Shown: positions 1-13,792 of the stretch, piece by piece
How the letters are laid out: every line of letters starts with the position of its first letter
Numbering within the stretch: the stretch's first letter is position 1
Assembly (NCBI RefSeq): GCF_040581485.1
Contig: NC_090129.1
Location: forward strand, 2,838,501-2,902,500
Reading direction: 5' to 3'
Origin: Linepithema humile
Lineage: Eukaryota; Arthropoda; Insecta; Hymenoptera; Formicidae
DNA: 64,000 bases
Notes under the pieces: generated by a model
What the model saw: the letters and a program-made list of their open reading frames with translations, nothing else
Database searches by the model: none
Told to the model about the DNA's origin: nothing
Program-made: the position numbers and the translations under genes

Positions 1-1480
1 TATCCCTTAATGACGCTTTTAACCCGTCTTGCATCTTTCATTGTGCGCTATAAAACGATGAAAGACAAATTTAATTTTCAAAAACGGGAATTGTGCATTG
101 TGGAAAACGTGACGTTGACGAAAAATATCGAATCAATCGAAAGCGCGTTTATCTCGAAAGTTTCGAAAAATTCGAATTGCAGATCAAAATTAAATTTGGC
201 AACAAGATAGAAAAAAAAAAAATTGTGGGAGGAACGTTGAATTAAACGTTGAATTTAAATTTGCAACAATCCTACGCTTTGCATAACTATCGAAGAGTGT
301 AAGATCGATTAGTACACTAATTCGATGTTTACACACAAAGCAGCATTATTTTAATCAATGATAAAATAGTTTTAAAAATTAAAGCTAGCATGTGATTTGT
401 ACGATTTATATTTCGCAGCAAAATTAAAGTCTATCGAATCCGCATAATTTTAATGCAGGGACAAACAAGCCTATTTCTACATTGCGACGGTGAGTGTACT
501 CGAAGTGTGAAAAGTCTCGTAACGAGCAAACGTTTAGCGAATTTCAACGGTGATACATATTTACGGTATATTTTACTAATCACATATATTTTTCAATTGT
601 TACGAGACACTGCGGCACTTCACTCTGTTCCTCCGCTAAGAGTAAGCAGCGAAGTCAAGATACGTGTTTAGTTATAGGCCTATGCATCCTATCGTTAAAA
701 ATCGTCTGTAGATCTTAGTAAGTATTGTATGTGTCAAAATGATAGATTTATAATAATGTGTAATGATAAAAACAATAAAGTATCGTTAAGTATATACGCG
801 ACTGTCTTCCCCCATCTTCTCCATCACCCTCTTTTTCGTCAGTCTTATATTTATACTTCACCCCCGTTATTTTTTTCTTTGTCTTACTCCGATTTATATG
901 TCGCGAGATAATGTTAAATATGACAAGAACGCAATTAAATATAGAGAATGTTCCAAAACTCGCAGATGTCTTTTTCACAATTTTGGGTTCTTTGACGAGT
1001 TTCGAGTTGGCAAAGATGTTGCGCCGATAACTTTTGTGCGATGAACAATTGACAAAAGAGGACGAATTCGCGAATTAGAAGCCTCACAGGACAAATAAAT
1101 GCAGAGCTACATTCTTCAAGAAACTTCAAGTGGTCTTCGCTTCGACAGAACTCCAATTGAAGCTTATTGTTAGTTGCAAAGATACATGATATTGAAAATT
1201 CAAAAGACGCGATAATAGTCTCTTCAATATTCACGCTAAAGAAGGGTCTACGTCAAATCAAAAAATTCGTCATTAAAAGGACATCTGCGATGTTCGGGAC
1301 GCCTTGCATAACTTTACGTACATCAAGTAGGTAATTAGAATAAGAAAAGATTGTACGAATGCATCGGACGAATCCGCTGATCATCCGAGAGAGAAGTGAA
1401 TAATTTCCCTTCGTCACACTTTGGCAGGGAAGGATGCGGCGTGCGCGAGATAAGACGATAAAGAGAAAGACGCGAGAGTA
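1..1480. other. Gene-less AT-rich DNA
   Basis: No open frame here has coding character. The longest are under 100 codons, overlap on both strands and match nothing I recognise. No tRNA- or rRNA-like sequence was seen. The stretch may belong to an intron or a large intergenic interval of a gene outside the window. Confidence 0.6.
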
Positions 1481-1592
1481 GTCGATGACAAAACGTGTGG
1501 AAGTGGAAGTGAGAGACGAAGAGAACACAAAGCAATATCTTGTTTACCCGCTTCTCTCGGCGCTTGGCAATACAAAGCAGAAAAGAGAAGGG

Positions 1593-1648
1593 GGTGAGAG
1601 AAAGAGGGAGAGAGAGAGAGAGAGAGGGAGAGAGAGAGAGAGAGAAGC
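1593..1648. repeat. (GA)n microsatellite
   Basis: Interrupted GAGAGA tract inside a purine-rich block. It produces spurious Arg/Glu-rich open frames on + and Ser/Leu-rich frames on -. A complementary (CT)n tract lies about 270 bases downstream, so the two could pair in a single strand. Confidence 0.9.
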
Positions 1649-1908
1649 GACGGGTCGAAGGAGAATGAGTGGATTTTCATTGCAGTTTAATCCCCGTTCC
1701 CCCCCCGTGTCCCTCCCCCCTCCCCCCCAACTCCAACGACGGTATTCTAAACGGCGATACGAAGGCAACTCTTGTCGCTTGGGGTGACGATATTACATTC
1801 CTCGATCGTGACGAAGATAACGGGCCGCCGCCGCATCCCGCGGCAATTCGAGCATCGCGTTAAAACGCCGCTTCTTCTAATCTCTCGCGCGTTTCCACTT
1901 GTCAGCCT

Positions 1909-1909
1909 T

Positions 1910-1958
<49 letters not shown>

Positions 1959-1967
1959 CTCGCTCAC
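1909..1967. repeat. (CT)n microsatellite
   Basis: Nearly uninterrupted CTCTCT tract ending in a short CGCTCT variant. It is the complement of the GA tract at 1593-1648. The open frames crossing it are low-complexity artefacts. Confidence 0.9.
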
Positions 1968-2049
1968 CCTATTTGTTTTCCCGTTTTCTACTTTTCTACG
2001 TATCTCTCGCGAGGAGGAAAATTTATGACGCGCGATGACGCGCGGTTTG

Positions 2050-3340
2050 CAAAAGTAACTATTATTGCACCGTCTTACGCGCGGTGCGAGCAAAGTGCAC
2101 AAACTGAATCAAGAGAGTATAAAGTAATTTTGTGCAATGTGAATTGAGTGAATTTTTTTTACTGTCAATTTATAATTAATTTTGCACAATTATTGTGGCA
2201 ATTTTGTAGGAATCACTGATGTGCGGAAAAAAGACTTTACGCAATCGATTAGCTGTGTTAATAATAAAACAGAGAAACGAATGAATTATCCTTTATATGC
2301 ATGATGTTTGATCGCATTTCCTTCGCAATACAGAAGTAAAGTCACGACAGAGTCTTACAATTAGATTGACATGTCATATGAGATATTTGTGTCACACACG
2401 CAAGATAAGGCTGTCAACATGCGAATTTGTATCGAATACATAATTTCCATTCTTTTACGTCTTATAATTTTTTTCACAATTAATTAATTGTGAAAATTAA
2501 TATGTTTGCCGTAAATTTATCTTATGACAAATCTAATATTGGCATTATCCTTTAATTAAAAAAGAAAAGTTAATGCCTGTAAAACAACAATTTTGCGACG
2601 GAGAATCTAGTTTCGCAGATTGCAGAATTCGTTATAAAATCATTAGTGTCGTTAAGATTTACGATATGTGTGTGCAAAACTCACGTGTGTTCTGAATAAT
2701 GAGGATGCTACAGTTTACAAAAGCAACTATTATTGCATTATTTTCAACGCCTAGGTAAACGTTGCATCGCGGTGCGATAAAATAATCGCACTGCGATGCG
2801 ATAAGAGCAATCCAGGGTCGAGGAGAGGAGATCCAAAGATAGATAGATAGACACTAAGTCGTAGATAAACAATTACCAATAATTTAAATCCACGGGAAAA
2901 AAGTTCAGTTTAGCGCAATTTATCAAACAATCTCAAATACCATAATCATTTATAGCAGTCACTTCATCGTTATCGCAGATTCGTTGTGTAATCTACATGT
3001 AAAATCATGAAATGAAAATTGATCTTAAGGTATTCATTAAGATACTTTCAATTACAATCAACACCTACAATTAGCAATTTCTGCTTAAATAAATTGAAAA
3101 TCATTTAACTTTAATTAAAATAATTAATGTTAATGCTAAAAATGTAGATGCAAAGATTTTTATGAATAAATTTCTTTGGAATACATCAAATTAATTTCTG
3201 TTACAAATTTACTGATTAATTGTTTGCTCAAATCTCCTTCATATTTCTTGCCATTTGGTAGTTAGAATATAATTTTAAACTCACACTTTTTTTGTTAAGT
3301 TTAATTTCAGAAATCCTATTGCAAAAATCCTACGGGCATT
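2050..3340. other. Gene-less AT-rich DNA
   Basis: AT-rich sequence with no open frame of coding quality and no recognisable RNA gene. A few short GATA-like repeats occur near 2840. Nothing else stands out. Confidence 0.6.
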
Positions 3341-4165
3341 TCTCTCCGCTTATCTCGCATAGGCATAAAGGATGCGGCTGATGAACGCGTAACAACCACT
3401 CGGGGGGGCATCTAACGAACATGATAAGTAGTTGACGGAAAAAACGGAAGGGTGGGAGATGAAGAGAGAGAGAGAGAGACTGGTATCGTTGTCACGATCG
3501 TGGTTCTTCACGCGTGTAACGCCCCTTTAATCGTCCGTCAAGTGTGTGTGCATTCGGAATGTAATATATCCTGGCGGCCACGTGCCGCTCACGTGCCGCT
3601 AAGTGTTTGTTTCGGTTTGCATTGTCACCACGGATACAAGCGCTCGTGTGCCAAAGGCGTGTGCCGGCCCGTATTCACCGACGCCGGGGAGAGAAAACAG
3701 AGAAGGAAGCGAATCTTCGTCGTCGTCGTCGTCGTCGTCGTCATCAGTTGCCCCGTTCCTAACTCCCCGCTCGAGGGGGGTAAATAACGTGCCCGTGGTT
3801 GACAATTAGGAGCGATGGGAACGAGGTTCATTATGCGAGGAGCCCTCTGATCCGTCGAGCGTACCCGTGAAACGTGGAAATATTTTCAACCTGCCCGTAG
3901 CCGTCTTCGAATCCTTTCGGAATCAATCGCGAAGGGGAGGAGACTCGACTGGAGCTTTTGTTCGCGTATTCTCATTTGGATTATTTTCGTTAAGAGGAGA
4001 GGAAAAGTTTTTAAAAAGCGATGCGAATTTGTCGTCGGGACAAAAAAAAATGACTCGTGTCCTTGCTCTCGTCGCTTTGTCTTAACTGACTGCGAAGTAG
4101 CGGGACTTGCCAGGTCGACGGTAAACAACTTAGTAGTCATGTAGAGATGTTGACAACTTAGTAGA
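3340..4165. other. CpG-rich island with triplet repeat
   Basis: GC-rich block with many CpG dinucleotides. It includes a short GA tract near 3461-3480 and a (GTC)n tract at about 3716-3743, which makes poly-Ser, poly-Asp, poly-Val or poly-Thr frames depending on strand and phase. A 12-mer ACAACTTAGTAG occurs at 4125-4136 and again at 4153-4164. No convincing coding frame. This could be a promoter or first-exon island of an unseen gene. Confidence 0.5.
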
Positions 4166-4880
4166 AGCCGATGGCATTATGCGGATCCACGAATGCAGAA
4201 CTGTGAGCTTAAATTCTCGTTGTGGAACACGAAATGTACGCCGCAAAGCTAAAATTTCATTTAAGTATTGATTCTAATCATTTTTCAAAACAATGCCCAG
4301 ATTCTACAAGTTAAACAGATTTTACATTTTCTATGTGTAAAACATACGCATTATCGCTTAAAATTTTGAAGTATAATTTTTAGATGAAATCGTACAATTA
4401 TTTTATTAAAATATCAGTATGTTTAGTATTATATATTAAAAAATATATGATCGAAATAATATCAGAAAATAAAATGATCTCTTCGAGAGAAAACAAATAA
4501 TCTTAAATTCGCATTATTTAATATATTATTAAAGCAAAAGCATTAAAAAATTAATCAACCAAATATCAAGATTGTATCGAATGATCAAACTAAAAGAAAA
4601 TTCTTTTGCAAATAAAATGTTTCACTTGCTAACATCATAAATGTACAATTTTTCACTGCTTTAATTTGATTAAAACAGTGTCTAAATAATATATGTCGAT
4701 ATGTTCAGTGACATAATTGTACTTGCAAAAAAAGGATTAATTTTTTTAAAGATTGTAAGACGTTCAAAATTTTTGAGCGCTAGCGCAATTATAATATATA
4801 TTTATCAGTAAAAAATGATGAAATATTAACATCAGATACAAGCAGCAACACGGTAAAGTGATCATTAGTAAGCTCTGCAA
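4165..4880. other. Gene-less AT-rich DNA
   Basis: Strongly AT-rich, with frequent stops in all frames. I see no gene, repeat array or RNA structure in it. Confidence 0.6.
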
Positions 4881-5197
4881 AGGATCTCGACAAGTCCAAC
4901 TATGTCATTGAGGCATCAAAGGGTTAGCGGGACGACGAGAGTAAAGAAACGCGGATCATCAACAGCGGCTCGGTTTTGCCGCGGAAACTTAGCAATTACG
5001 CGCTGAAAAGAGACGATGGGAAGTCCTCCTTCGCTGTGGAGCGAAGAGAGCATCAGCGACGGACACACATATACACGCTTCGACACGACGCTTCGACGAT
5101 GCGGTGCGGAGCGGTAATAAGTCGCCGGGTACGATGTACACACAAGGGAGAGGTCTGATAGTCAGCTACTTCGCTTCTCGACTTCTCGGAGCACGGA

Positions 5198-5208
5198 GGG
5201 AAAGAGAG

Positions 5209-5244
<36 letters not shown>

Positions 5245-5262
5245 AGAAGAAAGAGGAAGAGA
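5198..5262. repeat. (GA)n / GAA microsatellite
   Basis: GAGAGA tract grading into GAA triplets and purine-rich sequence. The open frames at 5053-5403 (-) and 5104-5607 (+) owe their length to this tract and to the GC-rich sequence around it. Confidence 0.9.
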
Positions 5263-5490
5263 GGGACAGCAGGCAATGACCAATATTATGATAATTCGAG
5301 CTTCTCGCGTTTTATCCTTTCGCTTCTCCCTCCTTCTCCCCTCCCCCTCTCTATCTATCTTTCTCGCTGCTCTCGCGTACGTACGGAGAGCAGCGAGCAC
5401 CACCCCTCCCGCTTATCCTTCCTCCCATACGCGACCGGAAACGTTACGGCGGCGGTGGCGGCCATGTTTCGGAGGCGCGGGCGTGGCCTT

Positions 5491-5511
5491 CCGGTTGCCC
5501 GGGGCAACCGG
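5491..5511. promoter_or_regulatory. Palindromic RFX X-box-like site
   Basis: Perfect inverted repeat with arms CCGGTTGCC and GGCAACCGG around a three-base spacer. GTTGCC-N3-GGCAAC fits the symmetric X-box bound by RFX winged-helix factors, which drive ciliary genes in animals. The site lies about 25 bases downstream of a YY1/PHO-like GCCATGTT. The palindrome is seen directly; binding by RFX is inferred. Confidence 0.45.
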
Positions 5512-5929
5512 CGTTATCCGGATATCGACCTGGGAGCGACGAGAAGGGTGGCTAGGCTTCTGTCCGGGAGGGAAAATGTTATCACTGCTTTGTGGTGGCT
5601 AAGATAGCAACCCGCCCTACCCCGCCGCTCCTGCAAGCCTCTCTTCTCCTCCTCCTCGTCCTCCTCCCCCCTCCCCCCCCCCCCTCTACCCCCGTTTCAC
5701 CCCCTCGTCCTGTGCCACCCCGCAGTTATCCTCTCCCCGCTCGTTCGTGGGAATCCTCTTCTCTTCCACGCGATTCTCCGACGTTAGCCGTCTGCGCTGG
5801 AAGTCGCAGGATCCAACCCGCGTGTATCCTTGGAATGTGCGGGCACCGGTTGCCCCCATGTTGTACGAGCGTGCGTGCGTGCACGTATACATCCCGTGAA
5901 TCGCATTAGATTTTTGCGCTTCAGCAGTT

Positions 5930-8150
5930 TTCGTGCGATAAAAATGTGGTAAAAATCACGAAGAGCGAGCACCGCCGGCAAAATGTTGATGATTCTTTGA
6001 AAATAGCTTGAAGCTGTTAAAATTAAAATTTTAGGAAGAAGAATAAAGAGAAACGGAAAAAAAAAATTATTAAAAGAAGGGTACCATGTTACTGCTTTTG
6101 CCAATTTTTTTAATCGTAACATCTCGCGTTTTTATTTAGGTTTAAGTTAATAATTTAAAATAAGATTTCCGATTTTTCGCTGCAGTCATCATCTTAAACT
6201 ACGATCAAGTGCAAGAAATCGTGCTAAATTCTTTTTCGCATTGTACGTCGAAATATATTAATTATTTAGCCATCGTTATGTATAAATTGCATGTAACTTG
6301 AATTGTGCGTGTATTTCTAACGCAGAATAAAATTTATCTCGGTGTATATTGCAAAAAAATTCACATAATTTCTCCTAAGATCATAATTCAAAGTAGCCGC
6401 AGCGAAAAAACAGGAGCCCAAAGTATTTTTCAAAAGCTCTTGTAATAGAAATATGTGGTAGAAATTAGGACGCGCGTCGAATACCGACGCGAGTATTATA
6501 AACGTTTGCCCGATGCGAAATTACGAGAACTTTGAGATGATTAAGGGGTGAAATCCTGTTCTGCGCTATCCCGGCATAAGGAGGACATCGTGTACCGTAC
6601 AGCTGCCAGCCATGTCCTGGCTGTACTACGGAATTCTGAGAATGTGTGCACGAGCCAAGGATGATATTAGATTCTTGGACAAAGTTTTCGCATGGCCGAG
6701 GTCTCGAGAAGCGGCAGCCTGTTCGTCCCTGAGCAAGGACGCGTGTTATCCTTCGGCATTGATTTCTTGCCGGCTTCTACGCCGCCGTTGCCGCGACGAC
6801 AAAGAGCCGAGAATTTCGCTCGAGCGTGGCTTAATCTCTTTGCACGGCGCTGTTCTAATAATCTCATTGTTATTAAAGAGCTTATTTTCAAATTATTCTA
6901 AATCCATCTATTTTTATATTTTCAATTACACGGCACTCCTCTCGAAATAGAAATTTGAAAACATTTTTCATAGAGCATTCTAACTTCAACACGTTATCTT
7001 TGAACAATGAATTCTTTGAGCAAAATTTATTTTTCGTTAACAAAAATGTTGAGAAAATAAATCGTTTATTTATCCAAGGAAATCATTCTCATCGAATATA
7101 TTCATATTAATATATTCTCAAAATTGAAGATATTATTACAGCTAAAATGCATTAGAAACATAAGAACGATCGAATCGGATCGAGAATTTGCATACACATT
7201 TGTGTTACAAAAAATTTTAATAAAGAATGATTTTTCGAGAATATTGAAAAAGATTCGTCTCGGCACAACGCAGAATGGGAAATGTGTGCTGAAAAGGGAG
7301 TACGATATTTATAATGTATAGCTTCCTTGGGAAAGTTCAGGCATGTGTCTCAAAACTTTTGGCCGCTTTTGTGCCAATATCGAAGTGGTTCCCGCAAGTA
7401 GTATAAAAGTATACGAATATATCAAATGCCGATGTACATGCGATGTTAAAACACAGAGGGATGAAAGATGTGTTCGATATTCGATAGTTTTATTCGGTAG
7501 TTCTTTGTTGAATTTTTTTCTTACTAAAAAATTTATAATATAATACTCGCTCTGCATTGCGCGCAAAGTTGATAATCTTTAAACATTTTTCTTAAATTAC
7601 CAATTTTGGAAATTAACTATTTCGCACAAGTGATGTATAAATCTTCTTAAAATACATAAAAAGTATCTAACAAAAATTGTTTTATGTATTTTGATGATTT
7701 TAGAAGTTTGAGTTCCTCGATAAAGAACCTGTCTCGATTAAAAGATGTTAACTAGAGTTTCAGTTTCCATAATATAACTGATTCTATGTGTTTGGTATAA
7801 TAAAAACGAAGAAAAAAATTAGGGTGAATTACAGTGAGAGGCAGCTGTAATTTGAGTAAAACTAAAAATTTGGACAATTTAAAAAAATATTGAACAATCT
7901 TACGATGTTCGAAGCATACATATATCAAATATTCTAATCCGATTATCTACATTATAGATATATAATTAAAAAAAAAATTGATAAATATTGTTATAAACAG
8001 CGTTCAGTCGCCTGAAGCTGATATTTAATTAGCCTCCAGGTTACGTTCTTCAGTGCAATTACACTAATCAACCACAATGAAATCGAATCATACAATATTT
8101 GTACTATCGAATATCGAAACAAATGAATATGTTGAAATTTTGACGATCGC
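5930..8150. other. Gene-less DNA
   Basis: Mostly AT-rich, with a slightly GC-richer patch around 6600-6850. Open frames are short, overlap on both strands and lack splice-linked continuations. No RNA gene or mobile element recognised. Confidence 0.55.
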
Positions 8151-8760
8151 GCTCGCGATATGCGACCGCATATTTACAAATTTAATTTTACCCGCGGAAT
8201 AACTGTCACGAGGTCCATCCGATACCGCATTCGAATGAGCGTATCCTCCGCCCGGCTCATCCGGATGAACGTCTGGATGAGCGCACGTAAACAGGCGGAA
8301 CCCACGCACGCGGTGCGTAAGGTCGGTCGCGAAATCCTCGTGGGAACAGACACTTGGCTTTGCGTTTAAGGACGCGAAACATACGCGCGCGTGTGCATAA
8401 CAGACAACGCGCAGTTTTAATGCACTGTTTGCTGTTTGCACTTCGTACTAATGGCCGGGCTTTAAGCGAGATTTAAATTTGTCGGTGAGCGACCCCGAGG
8501 GGGAGGGGGCAGATGAGAGATGTGTCCCCCGGGCGAGGGGAGGGGTGGCACCGGGACGATTTAAACTTCTCGGTCCCCGAGTAATAATTCGGCCGAGTTA
8601 CACAGCCCGCGGGCCGCGAGCTTAATTCTTCGCTATCATCGTCGGAAACGCGCGTCGCTCTTAGTTAGTCCGGCGAAACGTCGCTTTAATAGTTGCGTCG
8701 CCTCGGGCGGAAAAGTTCCCGAAGAAATTGCGATTTTCTTCAAAAATTATCCGTCGTTCG
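8150..8760. other. CpG-rich island
   Basis: Block dense in CG dinucleotides containing a G-rich run near 8500-8550. There is a 117-codon frame on - and a 69-codon frame on +, and neither resembles a protein family. Likely regulatory or an untranslated first exon. Confidence 0.4.
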
Positions 8761-9379
8761 GTGGAAGTTTTTCGTTAAAAACGCATAAACTTTGCGGAGA
8801 TACCTCCAATACGTGAGTATATAATTGCAATTTTAATTAATTAAAATTAGATTTTCCATTAAATCGAGAGAATTGCTCAAGACTAGAATTTAAAACATCG
8901 AACAGACTTGAAAGAAACGCTCATCTATTTTGTATGCTTAACGTTGCCGTTACTTCATCATTTACTTTTGTGACTACTACGTGCTCTTAAAATCTCCAAT
9001 TTTTCCTTAGATCACTCTGTACTTCAACGCGCAAAATCGAAAAGCTTTTTGGCAAACCGTATTAAACACATATTTTTAGGGAATAAAAACTGCGCCTTAT
9101 GCGAAATTAAACTTATGAAGTTTCTATCTTTTTAAATACAAAGATAAAATTTGCAGAAAACCAAAATTCTTCAATTCTAAAGAGACAGAATTACGTTTGT
9201 GCACGTTCTCGCGAATGTCCAGAATGGGCTTTATACTTTTAGTTTCTAAAAAGATGGATTTAAAGGACTCGGGGGGGAAAAAAAACTCTTTCGTTGCGGG
9301 TAGAACGTTGTCTCGGAACGTAAATCGTTTAAAGTGCGCTTTGCGCCGGTCCCGATACCTGCAATTCGAGCGGAATAGC

Positions 9380-9900
9380 GCGCGCTGAGATTTTCGACAA
9401 GGTCTCGGCGAGTGTGCGTCAAGCGGGCTCGCAGCGGTGATTCGTGTGCGTCGCCAAAGGCCGAAGAACGCCCCTACAGTGAGCTGCGGGGCTGCTGAAC
9501 ACGATACCGAGGGGTGCTCGGTCGAGTGTACGTCGACGCGGAGCCGTAATTGTTTTACTCCCGTAGTCCTGTGACGTGAGAGAGAAAAGGGCCCAGCCTC
9601 CCTTCTCCTCCCTATCTTTCTCTCTCTCTCTCTCTTTCTCTCAATCTATTCCATCCGCATCCCCGCAACTACTCTCGTTTCATCCCGACGCGACGCCACC
9701 CGCAGCGTGCCTATCATGCGCCACTAATGCCTAACAGGTTAACGTCTCGCATGATTATTCTATTGCCCCCACGCGCCCTTACCCCCTCCCGCGCTAATTC
9801 AAGCGGCTTTGGTCGCAATATTTTTCCGTCCCCATCCCGAAGCCGAAGCGATTTCCCCGCGGCTTTTCCCGTCTCGCACGTTCCCAAAAGAGATCTGCGA
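9380..9900. other. CpG-rich island with (CT)n tract
   Basis: GC-rich sequence with a CT tract at about 9617-9642. Possible donor-like GTGAG sequences occur near 9575, so an untranslated exon is conceivable but not demonstrable. No coding frame of interest. Confidence 0.4.
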
Positions 9901-11721
9901 GAGTGACGAAGAATTTCATTGATCAGTGTGGTGCCGTAATTTTCATTGTTATATTTATTATATTTATTGTGAATTGCGTCGCTCTTGCTCTTGAAAAATT
10001 CTTCAAATGTATTATATGTATATTATTTTCTATTGTACGATGTGCGATAAAGAGTGCACGGAAAAAATTATTGCTATGTATATATTGTTCTATTTCATTC
10101 TTTTTTATTTTCTAATTATTCCTCGCTATTATTTTACATTAATTAAAAATGCCTGCCTGTATGCATTTCGCTTTATTATTCCTCTCTGATAAAAAATTTG
10201 CCACGCTACGGCCGGCCGAATTAAATTCAACGTGAAATTCAATCACAGCTTTCGGATGATTAAAATTCGTACGTCTGTGCGCGGCGCGCTCGATTATCCG
10301 CGCTAAAATTGTGAAAAATTATTGCTTAACTCCGCGATAAATTGTTTGCATTAAATTAACAAATATACACTGCAAATACGCGCGGAACGCACAAAAGCCG
10401 CGCCGTTCGTTCGGCGGCCACGTTAAATTAAAAAATATATATCATTAAATTACAAATATATCATGCCGGATATTATGTGCATGAGATTCGCGCGAGCGTT
10501 TTTTTTTTATTAAATCGCACACAATCTGTTTGCATCGGCGAAATCGCTGCCGTTTCGTCTCTCTTTTGCCGGATTTTTCAGCGACCATTATTCGACGATT
10601 ATCGATCGCATATTTCAATACGCCGCGAGAGAAATTTTCGGGAAAACATCAGATATCAAATATCAATTTAATCTATGTTAAATCCTTGCAAAACTAATTT
10701 CACATAGATTGTGTAGAAATAATTTTCAAAGTTAGTGACAGGGAAAAATATATTTTCATACGAGCGAGGCGATAATAGAAAATGTAATATTAAAAATCAT
10801 CAATCGGTGACTTGCAATTTTTTTTCGAATTTTATTCAATTTACTAATCGATGATTACACATTAGAAGTGTTTAGCGCGTGTATATTAATTATTAATAAA
10901 ATTTATCGCACTAATATTTAATGCTCGTAATATTTATATCAAGGTAAAAGTAAAATAATGCAGATTTGAGATAGCAAGGCAAAATTGATCGTCTAATTTT
11001 TGAAAAATATTTTGAAATTTTGCCGGAAAATAAAATTGTTTATGCATGTCGCTACCGTGAAAGAGTCCATCGATTGATTCGCAAGTACTCGAGGATTGCA
11101 ACAGCGTTCGTTCGCCGACGGCACGACGAGAGGATGCCGAACGTCCGTCAAACAGCCGCACACGTCGAACAGGGTTTCGACATTCGGGCTTACTTCCGTT
11201 AGACCGGCATGGCATCCGATGTCCGCTACGTTGGACACGCATCGAATGCTTATCGAGCGAGCGATCGGGCGCAATGTGCTCGACGTGCACTCGCGTTCTC
11301 GATCAATGCGAGCCGAATGCTCACAATATCGAACGACAATTGCAAATCGGGTGAGTTTCGCGAGCCAGCTGACCGCTCTCGCGTTATTATAATCGAGCTC
11401 CGATCGTTTACAAACAGCGTCGTTTCACATTTTTCCAAGATTCACGAAGATGTTTTTCCGACTAAAGGAATCGCCACAACTTGCGATCTTTGAGACACTC
11501 GCATATGACAACTGGTGATAAAAAATGGAAGAATGTACCACAATTTTGTAGCTAATTAAATATTCGATTTAATATTCGAAGCGCAGAAAATAATGTACAA
11601 ATTAGAAGAATAAAATTAAAAGAAAAGCGCTTTTTGAGAGAAAATATCTAAAAATTTTGTAATTTAGTAGACTATGCTTGCAATCATTATGCCGTTATCT
11701 GAATGGAATAGAAAATATTAG

Positions 11722-11767
<46 letters not shown>

Positions 11768-13100
11768 TATTAATTTAATTTCATTACAAATATAGCTTGT
11801 AGAATTACATTATATTCTTGTATTTTTTTTAATCAAATGATAATATTTTTAAAATAATTATTTTCCAACTTACAAAAGTTTAAATGTATTGGCGCTAATT
11901 AGTGCATTATTTTTTTACTTTTACACAAGTTAATATTAGATTAGAGAATCTCACATATACATAAATTAATATAAATTATAACGCGGAAAATTATACGGCA
12001 GAAAGATCAATTTTACAAAACCACGAAGTAGCTAAATAATAATGCTAATAAATAGATAGATGAATAAATTTAGAGTGCATGTAATTGCATGCGCATAAAC
12101 GGCATTATTATTCCGTTCGTTGATTCGCCGTCTGTGATGGAACATTTCGCCTCGTAGTTGTTTTATCGCGATTATGGTCGCGCGAAGAGCGCGGACGAGG
12201 AATAAAATAGCGGTGGTGGAATGCGCGTATATAACGCGAGGTTATTGATTTCTTTGGCTGCTTTTTACCGTACGCGCTTGTCGCGTTTAATCCCGTATAA
12301 AATACTTGGTGTTCCCCGGGGCGCTCTTCCCCAGTTTAAAACTGCATTCGCGTTTAATTCGAACAACCGGCAGAGCCGGGAAATGGCGCGGCAGCGTGCA
12401 GCCTGCCGGAAAATCGAAGTAGAAAACTTCGCAATTAGTCCGGCTGCCTCTTCGCCACCCCGCTGTCTTCGGCGGAGACGACGGCGGCGACGGTAAGTAA
12501 TTAAACGTCCGCCAATTAAACTCCTCATAACATTTTTATAAAGTTCCGTTCGCCCGTTGCTAACGGACGGAAATGTGACGGATTGTTATTCCGAATGCGC
12601 GAAAATGTGCCGAAAGTTGCAAAGAACGCATTCTTCGAATGAAGCTGACACTTGTGGAAGATGAGACTAATACTAAACGCTGGTGAACAATCTGTTGTGA
12701 GTAATAAAAGTTGGAAAAATGAAAAATATCGGAGGAATATACGAGCTCGATACTGATTGAAGATTAATTAACAAAATTGTTTAGATGACCGGAAAGTGAT
12801 GCCGTTTAAGGAAAGGCAAGAACAAATTTATGTAGAAAAAATTTATTATTTACTCAATATAATTGTCATCGTCGCTTGTAACATTTGTTCATCCGTGCAT
12901 TAGATATTCATCTCAACGATTCGATATTCATACCTTCTTTTATGCACGCAATAAACGACACCACTTTCCGATATCATACTTAATTTTTTTTTTTTTTTAA
13001 TAGAGAGATATTTTTGACGGAAAAGTTAATTGAATAGAAGAGATCGCAGTGATACGCGTCGGCTAAATCGCATGATATATTTTTAATCGACGCCGTCTTT
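9900..13100. other. Gene-less DNA with CpG patches
   Basis: AT-rich DNA interrupted by CpG-rich patches at about 11040-11460 and 12120-12500. The patches give overlapping frames of 60-118 codons on both strands, the usual sign of GC-driven chance frames. No RNA gene seen. Confidence 0.5.
11722..11763. repeat. Poly(A) run of about 42 bases
   Basis: Uninterrupted A tract followed by TATATA-rich sequence. It could be the tail of an old retroposed sequence, but no recognisable SINE or LINE body precedes it. Long homopolymers also vary with assembly quality. Confidence 0.85.
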
Positions 13101-13435
13101 TAGTCGATACGAAAAATACAAATGCGTCACCGGTGATGCGAGCGTGAAGCGGACACGCGGTTACGGCTGCAAACGAAATTATGCGGCGAAACTATGATAT
13201 GCGTCCCGCTTGGCCGACGGTCGTGACCGGCTGTTTAAAGTTCATAACCAGCCCGGACAGTTTATCGGCCGCGGCCCGCGTAAATCCGATTACAAGAACA
13301 GATTTATTTTGACTGGCGCACGTGACCCCCAACAAAAACGCGGCCGGTCCTTAATCCACTTTCGGCGCGAATTGAAACGCCGCACCTGCTCGCGACAACA
13401 GATGCGTTTACCGCGACAGATTATCGTTCATTCAT

Positions 13436-13473
13436 AGAGAGAAAAAGAGAGAGAGAGAGAGAGGGAGGGAGGG
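13436..13473. repeat. (GA)n microsatellite
   Basis: GAGAGA tract ending in GGGA repeats, at the edge of a CpG-rich patch (13100-13500) that carries no convincing gene. Confidence 0.85.
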
Positions 13474-13792
13474 TCTTCTCCCGCATGCATGTATGGGACC
13501 TGTCACGTGCTGCAACACGCGGAATCGTTTTATTACTTTTCATAATGTATTCCGACGCACGCATTTTCACGGCAATCCTTTTATAACTCCAATCGAAATT
13601 TTTTTAATTAAGCTTCTCGAGTGACATTTTTCTATATTTTGCGCTGATTAAATTTTAACACTAATTATTATACACTAAGTTAAATACTTAATAATTGGTA
13701 AATATTCAAGTCTAAATAGTCGAAGTTTTGTTATGCTCGATGGTTGATTTAAACAATTAAAATGTAAGGATGCTCTTTGTTAAAATAGTTTG

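Larger units (their letters stand above)
4880..5930. other. CpG-rich island, possible promoter
   Basis: GC- and CpG-rich block. It contains a GA tract, a C-rich polypyrimidine run (about 5640-5710), a YY1/PHO-like GCCATGTT at 5461-5468 and a palindromic X-box just downstream. Together these look like a broad CpG promoter. I found no matching first coding exon, so the promoter reading is inference. Confidence 0.4.

Noticed and set aside
1593..1967. Complementary GA and CT tracts as a designed hairpin or RNA gene
   Set aside because: Both are simple repeats common throughout the window; no additional pairing or conserved stem was seen.
5104..5607. 167-codon open frame on +
   Set aside because: Its length comes from the GA microsatellite and GC-rich sequence; it overlaps other frames and shows no family resemblance.
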